This document shows, in pieces, positions 57,289-64,000 of a stretch of 64,000 bases of DNA. The DNA is from Sphingomonas aurea (GTDB lineage Bacteria; Pseudomonadota; Alphaproteobacteria; Sphingomonadales; Sphingomonadaceae), in contig NZ_JAUUDS010000002.1 of NCBI RefSeq assembly GCF_030678875.1, positions 248,001 through 312,000 on the forward strand. Direction: 5' to 3'. How positions within the stretch are numbered: the stretch's first letter is position 1; every line of letters begins with the position of its first letter. Both the position numbers and the translations under genes were made by a program. Below the pieces are notes generated by a model. The model was not told where the DNA came from, did not search any database, and saw only the letters and a program-made list of their open reading frames with translations.

Positions 57289-58982
57289 GCAGGGAGCCCG
57301 TTACCCCGCGCAAAGGTGCGGTGCGCTGTGCCATCTACACGCGCAAGTCGAGCGAGGAGGGGCTGGAGCAGGACTTCAACTCGCTCGACGCGCAGGCCGA
57401 GGCCTGTGCGGCCTACATCCTGAGCCAGGCCAGCGAGGGCTGGACGCTGCTGCCCGAGCGCTATGACGATGGTGGCATCTCCGGCGGGACACTGGCCCGC
57501 CCTGCCCTCCAGCGCCTCCTCGCCGATGTCGCGGCCGGCCGGGTCGACATCATCGTCGTCTACAAGGTCGACCGGCTCACCCGCTCGCTTCTCGACTTCT
57601 CCAGGCTCGTCGAGGCCTTCGATGCGAGCGGCACCAGCTTTGTCTCGGTCACCCAGTCGTTCAACACCACCACCAGCATGGGCCGCCTCACCCTCAACAT
57701 GCTGTTGTCCTTTGCCCAGTTCGAGCGCGAGGTCACCGCCGAGCGCATCCGCGACAAGATCGCCGCCTCCAAGGCCAAGGGCATGTGGATGGGCGGCACC
57801 CCGCCCCTGGGCTATGCCCCTGATGGGCGCAGCCTTGTCATTGTCCCCGACCATGCCGCCATCATCCAGCGCGTCTACACCCGCTATCTGGCACTCGGCT
57901 CGGTGCGCCTCCTCGCCGACGAGCTCACCCGCGACCACGTCCGTGCGCCGGTGCGCACCACAACCAAGGGCACCGCCTTTGGCGGCGGCGCCTTCTCGCG
58001 CGGGCAGCTCTACAGCATCCTGCGCTGCCCGACCTATGTCGGCGAGGTCCATCATCAGGGCCGCATCCACCAGGGACTGCACACCGCCATCATCGACCGG
58101 GCGACATGGGACGCGGTGCAGGCGCGTCTTGCCGACAATCGCCAGGGTGATCACCGCCGCGGCGGCAGGGCCGTCGTCAGCCCTCTCGCCGGCAAGATCG
58201 TCGATATTGACGGCGAGCCGCTCATCGCCAGCCATGCCACCAAGGGAGCGGCACGCTACCGCTACTATGTCAGCCGGGCTCTCCATCACGGCACCAGCAC
58301 CAGCGGCCTGCGCGTGCCCGCCCGCGAGATCGAGCGGCTGGTGACCGAGCAGGCCGTGCTGCTCCTCGGTGACCCGCTGGCGCTCGCAGCTTCTGCCTGG
58401 CTCGATGTGCCCGCCAGCGACATGGCCGGCTTCCACGCCCGGTGCCGGCAGCTCGCCGAGTCACCCGGCAATGCCCGGCAGCTGGCCGACCTGGTCAGCC
58501 AGGTACGGCTGGGTGACAGCCAGGTCGAGATCCACTGGGCCACCGGCACCATCGCCGAAACCCTCGCCGTCACCCAGCACCCGCACGCGCCTGCGACGGC
58601 GGTGACCCGTATCGACGCGCGGCTGACCCGCTCAGGCAAGGTGTTGCGGCTGGTCCAGGCGGGTGCCCCCTCCCCCGAGCAGCCGAACGCAGCGCTGGTC
58701 CGCCTCCTTGCCCAAGCACATCGCTGGTGGGCCGAGCTGCGCTGCGGCGAGATCAGCCTTGCTACCCTTGCCGCCCGCGAGCAGGTAACCGCATCCTATC
58801 TCACCCGCGTCCTGCGCCTGGCCTTTCTCTCGCCCGCCCTCACTCAGGCGATCCTCGCCGGCCGGCAACCCGCCGGCATGGATGTGCGCTCGCTTACCCT
58901 CACCGGCACCGTTGAGGCGAGCTGGTTGGAGCAGGCCGGCAGCGCGGCCACTGCGCCGGCCGCGGCGTTATGGCCGGCCTGA
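57285..58982 (+). CDS. Large serine recombinase
   Basis: A 565-residue recombinase. The resolvase domain (~14-165) has the nucleophile Ser in YTRKSSEEG, the DGGISGGT loop and VYKVDRLTRS; a Recombinase domain follows (~190-300, GYAPDGRSL onward, then LYSILRCPTYVGEVHH). The C-terminal part lacks an obvious zinc ribbon with Cys pairs. ATG at 57285 overlaps DUF2924. No prophage genes surround it, so this may be a stand-alone mobile cassette. Confidence 0.9.
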   Translation: MSREPVTPRKGAVRCAIYTRKSSEEGLEQDFNSLDAQAEACAAYILSQASEGWTLLPERYDDGGISGGTLARPALQRLLADVAAGRVDIIVVYKVDRLTRSLLDFSRLVEAFDASGTSFVSVTQSFNTTTSMGRLTLNMLLSFAQFEREVTAERIRDKIAASKAKGMWMGGTPPLGYAPDGRSLVIVPDHAAIIQRVYTRYLALGSVRLLADELTRDHVRAPVRTTTKGTAFGGGAFSRGQLYSILRCPTYVGEVHHQGRIHQGLHTAIIDRATWDAVQARLADNRQGDHRRGGRAVVSPLAGKIVDIDGEPLIASHATKGAARYRYYVSRALHHGTSTSGLRVPAREIERLVTEQAVLLLGDPLALAASAWLDVPASDMAGFHARCRQLAESPGNARQLADLVSQVRLGDSQVEIHWATGTIAETLAVTQHPHAPATAVTRIDARLTRSGKVLRLVQAGAPSPEQPNAALVRLLAQAHRWWAELRCGEISLATLAAREQVTASYLTRVLRLAFLSPALTQAILAGRQPAGMDVRSLTLTGTVEASWLEQAGSAATAPAAALWPA

Positions 58983-58988
58983 TAGCCG

Positions 58989-59168
58989 CTAGGCGACCTG
59001 CCACTCGGTTGGCGTGTCGTAGACCAGCTTGGGCGGCGCGTCCGCGGTAAACCATAGGCTGCCCATCCGCCGCGCGCGTAGAACCGGTCGGTTGCGGCCG
59101 TCACTCCGCACGCGTGTTCGCACAATGACGTGCTCGGGAGCTGTGGCAATGGGATGCCAGATAGTCAT
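58989..59168 (-). CDS. Small hypothetical protein (DUF551-like)
   Basis: A 59-residue protein starting MTIWHPIATAPEHV and ending TPTEWQVA, the shape of small phage- and plasmid-linked DUF551-like proteins (W-x-P-I-x-T-A-P at the start, a Trp near the end). GAAGG lies five bases before ATG at 59168. It is tail-to-tail with the recombinase gene and may belong to the same cassette. Confidence 0.6.
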   Translation of the reverse strand: MTIWHPIATAPEHVIVRTRVRSDGRNRPVLRARRMGSLWFTADAPPKLVYDTPTEWQVA

Positions 59169-59654
59169 GCACACCTTCGGTGAGGGTCGAGGAGCCCTCA
59201 GGAACGATCATGTCCGCCACGAAGACGCGTGCAGATTTAGTAACTCAGATCTGTTCCGACGGGTCGAAGGATAGCTATCGCCGATGATCCGAAGTGGCGC
59301 GCCCGACAACGGGGAGAAGCGGACGCGCCGAGGCGTTGAAGCGGGCCTCGAGCACGCATGTCTCATTTCGGGGCAGTTGCCGCAAGTAGCACAGGCATTG
59401 TGAGCCCGCGTCGCGCGCAATCCACCTTCAACTGGTGACAGCATCTGCACCGTTCCCCTGCGGAGACACTCGCAGCCTTGATGCCCACGCTGAACCGATT
59501 GCTTACCTTAGCGAATTTACCGACATGACCCCGAGCCAGACGATCGGCGGCCGCTCACGCCGCACGCTTATGGACAATCGTTCATCCGATCAGCTCGCAA
59601 GGGGCAACTGGCGAGAGGTTGCGTCGATCACGCTTCCTGCTCGTTCGTCTTTGC
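59169..59654. other. Intergenic region without a recognised gene
   Basis: About 490 bp between the small DUF551-like gene and the antiporter gene. Open frames on both strands are short, without ribosome binding sites or family patterns. Confidence 0.5.
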
Positions 59655-61202
59655 ATGCGCCTGTTCGAGAGCCTTGATGCAATCCTCGTGGCGGCACTGC
59701 TGCTGCTGGTGGTCGCACGCAAGCTGAAACTTCCATATCCGACGCTGCTTGCGGCGGCCGGCCTTGGCTTCGCCGCGCTACCAATAGCTCCCGACATTCA
59801 TGTCGAACCTGACCTCGCGCTCGCCCTCTTCATCGCGCCGGCGCTGCTCCATGCAGCCTATCACACCAGCCCGCGCGGTTTGCGACGCATGTGGTTCCCG
59901 CTACTCGCCCTTGCCGTAGTCGCAGTGATCGTCACCACCGCCGCTGTGACACTGGCCGGTGTTGCTGTCGGCGGTCTGTCGCTCGCAGCTGCGTTCGTAC
60001 TCGGCGCCATCGTCGCGCCGCCCGACGCCGCAGCCTCGGAGGCGGTGCTGTCCGAAGTCGGCATTCCGCGGCGCGGCATGCTGTTGCTCCAGGGCGAGAG
60101 TTTGCTGAACGACGCTACTGCCCTGCTACTGTTCGGTCTCGCGCTCGCGCTTGCCACGCACAGCGACACCCCAGCAACTCCTTGGGTGCTCGCTGCTGCA
60201 GTGCCCGGCGGCATCCTGTTCGGAGCAGTCTCAGCCTGGGGCTATCTGCGCGTGGTGCCGCTGTTCTCGGGAACGCTTGGCTCCAGTCTGGCTGACTTTG
60301 CCATTACTTTTGCCATTTGGCTGCTGGCAGAGCGCTTTCACGTCTCGCCGGTACTCGCCGTAGTGGCATTCGGCATGATCGTGTCGACGTGGCGACCGAT
60401 GGAGCAGCCGGCCCGAGATCGGATCCAGACCAGCGCGGTCTGGTCGGCCGCGATCCTGGTGCTGAACGCCGTCGCGTTCATGCTGATGGGCCTGCAGGCG
60501 CGCGACATTCTTTCGCGGTTGACCGGGGAAGAACGGCTACCAGCGATCGGCTTCTCGCTCGTCGTGCTGGCCACTGTGCTGCTCAGCCGTCTTGTCTGGG
60601 TGTTCGCCGTCCGAGCCGTTGAGGCAGGCATCGTCCGCCGGTCGAAACCCTCCTGGTTGCCGACGCCGGCACCTTGGAGCGCGTCGTTGATCCTCGGCTG
60701 GTCGGGTATGCGTGGACTAGTGACGCTGGCCGCCGCCTTTGCAGTGCCCGCCAGCGTCACCGGGCGGGACCTCATTGTCCTCGCGGCGTTCACTGTTGTG
60801 ATAGGCACCCTCGTGATCCAAGGATTGACGCTAGGTTGGTTGATCCGTCGCCTGAACGTCGGAGAGGATGGCAAACTGGCCAACGCCGTCGGCAGGGCGC
60901 GTCGCACATTGATCGACGCCGGTCTGGAAGCACTTGGCGATCAGCGCGACGACGCCGCAAACGCCCTGCGCGTTCGCTATGGGGCGGCCGGTCACGTCGT
61001 TGCGCATGCCGACGATCCCCAAGCACCTTCAGAGTTCGATGAGCTGCACCTACGGGTGCTCGCCCGGCAGCGTTGCACACTCAACCACATGCGTGCGCAC
61101 GGCGAGGTTCCGGAGGATGTCTATCGCCGCCTTCTCGAGGAGCTCGACTGGTCGGAGGTCGAGGCGCGCTCATTCGCAGAGAATGAGCTTCGCCCCTCGT
61201 AA
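59655..61202 (+). CDS. CPA1 family Na+/H+ antiporter
   Basis: A 515-residue cation/proton antiporter with about 12 membrane helices. The ion-binding Asp is in GESLLNDATALLLF, with GAIVAPPDAAA and GWSGMRGLVTLAAA as further family motifs. A ~90-residue cytoplasmic tail with acidic and basic clusters follows. ATG at 59655 (MRLFESLDAILV) gives the usual N-terminus; the 12 residues before it are discarded. It exports Na+ or K+ for pH and salt control. Confidence 0.88.
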   Translation: MRLFESLDAILVAALLLLVVARKLKLPYPTLLAAAGLGFAALPIAPDIHVEPDLALALFIAPALLHAAYHTSPRGLRRMWFPLLALAVVAVIVTTAAVTLAGVAVGGLSLAAAFVLGAIVAPPDAAASEAVLSEVGIPRRGMLLLQGESLLNDATALLLFGLALALATHSDTPATPWVLAAAVPGGILFGAVSAWGYLRVVPLFSGTLGSSLADFAITFAIWLLAERFHVSPVLAVVAFGMIVSTWRPMEQPARDRIQTSAVWSAAILVLNAVAFMLMGLQARDILSRLTGEERLPAIGFSLVVLATVLLSRLVWVFAVRAVEAGIVRRSKPSWLPTPAPWSASLILGWSGMRGLVTLAAAFAVPASVTGRDLIVLAAFTVVIGTLVIQGLTLGWLIRRLNVGEDGKLANAVGRARRTLIDAGLEALGDQRDDAANALRVRYGAAGHVVAHADDPQAPSEFDELHLRVLARQRCTLNHMRAHGEVPEDVYRRLLEELDWSEVEARSFAENELRPS

Positions 61203-61395
61203 GCTGTTACGGCCGGCTGAACCCCGGATCAGACACTCAGACCGAATTGAACAACTCCTAAAGCGGACTTTCTTTAATCCGCGACCCGTATACGGTTTAA
61301 AGCGCCGAAATGACGTGATGGGATGGACAGCCCCTGCAACATCGTGACTTGTGCTGCAGATGTCGTTTAGCTTAGCCGATTGTGCGAACGCACAC

Positions 61396-63480
61396 TTACT
61401 TGCCAGGGCCATCTTCCTCAATGATTGCAACATCCCAAGGCCCGAGGTCAATCGGTCGACCGCGAGCAATCACCTTTGACCGAATTAAGTCGGTGCCATC
61501 TTGCAAAGCCACGACGCTTTGCGGCATTGCGGAATAGTTCATGACGTAGCGCACCGTGTGCCCGTTCTTCAACGTGCCGCTTTTCACGATCACCGGAAAG
61601 TGTACGCCAGGCTGGCTAGGTTGCACTCCAGCACGGTCCACCGCCGCAGCGATGATCTTCTCGATCAGCGCGTCGCTCGGCATGAAGCCGATATAGCTGA
61701 CTTCGCCCCTGCCCCACGCGTTACGTGTTATCGCAGCAAACGCCGGCCATGACGGATGTTTGTAGCGCGCAACGACCTTGGCGGTGGTTGGCTTCAACAT
61801 TTCCATCCACCACCGCGCGGTATTATCCTTCTCACCAACGCCAAAGGGGTCGCCCTCCAGCGTGACGCCCTCGGGTATCGTGAACTGCTGATAGGTCACG
61901 CCAGCCGCCTTCGCGATCGCACCGGGCTGCGTCGCGTAGCGGACCTTGGTGTTCTCATCGGAAAAGCCGCTTTTGAACGTGTAGAGTAGATGACCGCCAC
62001 GCTCGGCAAAGCCGTTAAGTCTCTCGATTTCTGCGTCACTGGCAGCGTAAAGCGCGGGCACAACGATGAGCTTGTAATCGTCGAGCTTGGCAGTGGAGTT
62101 CGGAGATAGGATGTCGACCTCCACATTCATCCGGTACAATGCGTCGTAAAATGGACGTAGCACCTGATTATAGTCGACGCCGCCATTCGGCTTGAAAGAG
62201 TCGAACGCACTAAGTGCGGTATTGCTGACATAAATGGCGACGCGATTGCGCTTCTTCATCCCGGCCAATTTCGACCCGATGCGCTTCAGATCGGCGCCGA
62301 CCGTCGACGCCTCGGCATACACAGCGTTTGGTTTGTAATCCTGCGACAATAATCCGCGCCAGTAGGTCTCAATCGCGTTAGCGGTCGTTGCCCAGTGCCA
62401 ATACGCGACCATCTGCGCGCCGGACGCCAAGTGACTGAAAGCCTGTAGCCGCAACTGCCCGGGATAGGGCGTCCAATCTGGAAAGCCCTGCGCTTCCGTT
62501 TCCAGCACGAGGTAGTTCTGGCCATTGCGCATCGATCGCGTCACATCGCCACCGAATGCAATCTCGGCACCGGTCAGCTTATCCTGGCTGGGATGGTAGA
62601 TGTCGATGCCAGCGATATCCAGCACCTGAGAAGCTTTCCAGTGGTCGACCTCCGGCTGTATGCCGAACGAATAGCCACGCCAGCCAAGATCGAAGTTCTG
62701 CGTCAGAAACTGTCCGGGGCGCGCATGGGCACGGACGAGCTTTGCCTGCCAGGCAAGGAAATCGGTGACGAGACTACGCTGGAACGCGGCAAAGGCATTT
62801 GACAGACTGGCGTTGATCGATCCGTTGACGGAAGGGAAGTCCTCCCACGTGTTGATCCGGTTGCTCCAATAATCCAGGCCGTACGCCTTGTTGAGCCCGT
62901 CCAGGCTTGGCCACTTGGCCTTCATCGACGCCACGAACGCTGCCTGCACATTGGCACCGCTGGTGTTATAGGCCTTGGTCTCGTTATCGAGCTGGTAGCC
63001 GATGACCGCCGGATGATCCTTCACATGATCGATCAGCGCGACGATCACCCGCTCCGAAGCAGCGCGGTAATCTGGATCAGTGATGTCCATGTTCTGCCGC
63101 CGGCCGTAATCGGCACGTCCTTGCGGCGTGACGACCAGCACGTTCGGATGGGTACGCGCCAACCATGTCGGGACCGCATAGGTCGGTGTCCCGACGATGA
63201 CCTTTATGCCTTGGCGATGCATGGCCGCGAGCATCCGATCGATATGACTGAAGTCGAAGACGCCGGGCTGCCGCTCAAGTGTCCCCCATGTGGACTCCGC
63301 TATGCGGACGACCGTTATGCCGGCCGCCTTCATCATCCGAGCGTCTTCCTCGACCCGATCGACCGGAGTGTATTCGTCGTAGTAGGCTACACCATAGAGG
63401 ATCGTGTCTGGCAACTGCGCCACCGCCGGCGAGGACGCGATTGCGGCAGCGGCTAGACCAACCGCGATCAGAAGGCGCAT
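61396..63480 (-). CDS. Secreted GH42 beta-galactosidase
   Basis: A 694-residue enzyme with a signal peptide ending PAVAQ. The GH42 barrel starts LYGVAYYDEYTP, has the acid/base Glu in YQLDNETKAYN and the nucleophile Glu in LVLETEAQGFP, followed by a trimerisation-type domain (~390-600) and a C-terminal beta domain. GGAGAG precedes ATG at 63480. A GntR-type site at 63496-63508 links it to the TonB receptor gene 31 kb away. It would release galactose from oligosaccharides in the periplasm. Confidence 0.88.
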   Translation of the reverse strand: MRLLIAVGLAAAAIASSPAVAQLPDTILYGVAYYDEYTPVDRVEEDARMMKAAGITVVRIAESTWGTLERQPGVFDFSHIDRMLAAMHRQGIKVIVGTPTYAVPTWLARTHPNVLVVTPQGRADYGRRQNMDITDPDYRAASERVIVALIDHVKDHPAVIGYQLDNETKAYNTSGANVQAAFVASMKAKWPSLDGLNKAYGLDYWSNRINTWEDFPSVNGSINASLSNAFAAFQRSLVTDFLAWQAKLVRAHARPGQFLTQNFDLGWRGYSFGIQPEVDHWKASQVLDIAGIDIYHPSQDKLTGAEIAFGGDVTRSMRNGQNYLVLETEAQGFPDWTPYPGQLRLQAFSHLASGAQMVAYWHWATTANAIETYWRGLLSQDYKPNAVYAEASTVGADLKRIGSKLAGMKKRNRVAIYVSNTALSAFDSFKPNGGVDYNQVLRPFYDALYRMNVEVDILSPNSTAKLDDYKLIVVPALYAASDAEIERLNGFAERGGHLLYTFKSGFSDENTKVRYATQPGAIAKAAGVTYQQFTIPEGVTLEGDPFGVGEKDNTARWWMEMLKPTTAKVVARYKHPSWPAFAAITRNAWGRGEVSYIGFMPSDALIEKIIAAAVDRAGVQPSQPGVHFPVIVKSGTLKNGHTVRYVMNYSAMPQSVVALQDGTDLIRSKVIARGRPIDLGPWDVAIIEEDGPGK

Positions 63481-63841
63481 TATCCACTCTCCGTTTTGTC
63501 CGAGTATAAGCGTGGATCAGCTTGGAACAACTGTGCTCGTGGCCAACGATGACCGAGCGAGCCAGACACAAGCTCGCAGCGACCCAAGCCGGCTGTACGC
63601 ACAACCTACGTCAAGCATGATCGCCAATCCGTGAGCTACCACATCTCGTGCGACCCCCAATCAGACAGTCGTGGCCCAGCTTCGACTTCCCGCTTTCTGC
63701 CGTTCGTTCAGCCTCACCATAACACGCGCCCGAGGCGCAAGCAGCTGAGATGAGATCGACGGGCTGCAGGCGGCGGCGTACCACAGGCTAAACCCTGCCT
63801 TTGAAGAAGATGCCGGAGCCGCGTGGCTCATACTGCGTTGC
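63481..63841. other. Intergenic region, GH42 promoter and no other recognised gene
   Basis: About 360 bp between the GH42 gene and the DHH gene. The left part holds the GntR-type operator; the rest has no supported gene. Confidence 0.5.
63496..63508 (+). promoter_or_regulatory. Candidate GntR/FCD operator upstream of the GH42 gene
   Basis: TTGTCCGAGTATA differs at one base from the site upstream of the TonB receptor (31944-31956) and fits TNGTNNNACNA with one mismatch. It lies 15 bp upstream of the GH42 start codon, in the opposite orientation relative to its gene compared with the receptor site. Confidence 0.45.
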
Positions 63842-64000
63842 ATGGCGATGATCGGCAGGCTTTCTCAAGAGGATGACGTTCGAGCCGCAGCGCGAAGCGC
63901 CATGGCCGACGCACTCGCCTCTTTCGGACAGCATGGCCCTGTTATCGTGCTTAGCCATTTCGATGCGGATGGGCTTGGCGCTGCCGCGATGCTCATACGC
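63842..64000 (+). CDS. DHH family phosphoesterase (partial, 3' end off the right edge)
   Basis: Only the first ~53 codons are inside the window. After a short helix the DHH motif I is visible as VLSHFDADGLGAAAML, typical of DHH/DHHA1 phosphoesterases related to RecJ and nanoRNases. ATG at 63842 is used, with a second ATG six bases on; neither has a good ribosome binding site, so an upstream start is possible. Substrate cannot be judged from this fragment. Confidence 0.7.
   Translation, partial: MAMIGRLSQEDDVRAAARSAMADALASFGQHGPVIVLSHFDADGLGAAAMLIR

Noticed and set aside
61268..61287. GCGGA/TCCGC hairpin as a terminator
   Set aside because: A 5-bp stem with a 10-base loop and no following T-run is too weak to call.

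Overview
The window looks like a chromosomal segment of a sphingomonad (Alphaproteobacteria, Sphingomonas or close relative). The grounds are high GC, two large TonB-dependent receptors, a crtZ-crtW carotenoid pair, an SOS-linked imuA-imuB-dnaE2 mutasome with GAAC-N7-GAAC boxes, DUF5818 and DUF3489/DUF2924 proteins, and repeated IS6-family elements. No rRNA, tRNA or CRISPR array was seen. Both ends cut genes: a sugar porter on the left and a DHH-family phosphoesterase on the right.

1-2888 (minus strand) is a small sugar-acid operon: a DgoD-type galactonate dehydratase, an SDR dehydrogenase and a sugar porter. 3171-16697 is the most distinctive block. It is a tightly coupled leftward operon (TonB receptor, GH37 trehalase, CoA-transferase, MFS transporter, secreted esterase, acyl-CoA ligase, SCP2-type thiolase), faced by a divergent esterase and followed by an esterase-lacI pair. 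Identical 14-bp LacI-type operators lie at both ends. I infer a locus for uptake and breakdown of an acylated disaccharide, possibly an acyl-trehalose. 16909-20363 holds crtW/crtZ, a GDSL esterase, a zinc-less MucR-like regulator, a Nudix hydrolase and a small acidic protein.

21398-27520 links c-di-GMP to the cell surface: a CHASE2/EAL protein, a TpsB-like outer-membrane protein, a divergent FecR-domain protein with a long Ala/Lys coiled coil, and a PilZ protein. 27585-42631 is an accessory zone full of IS6 remnants: a GntR/FCD regulator, a carbohydrate-type TonB receptor, a DUF3617 protein, a PAS-wHTH regulator, a receiver-like protein flanked by two small paralogues, one intact IS6 copy, and a GH31-GH43 operon whose last codons run into that IS. 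A GntR-type motif occurs upstream of the receptor, the GH31 gene and a distant GH42 gene, suggesting one hemicellulose/galactoside regulon.

42628-52263 is a DNA-damage block: dinB-alkB-exonuclease (the last truncated at an IS-like scar), DUF427, an SRAP peptidase, a zinc-ribbon protein and imuA-imuB-dnaE2. 52468-56077 holds small periplasmic proteins, a frameshifted nuclease relic, DUF5818, and an M48 protease operon. 56315-58982 is a DUF3489-DUF2924-serine recombinase cassette with a large hairpin before its first gene; a fragment of the same cassette is fused to an IS end near 32.3 kb. The window closes with a CPA1 antiporter, a secreted GH42 beta-galactosidase and the partial DHH gene.
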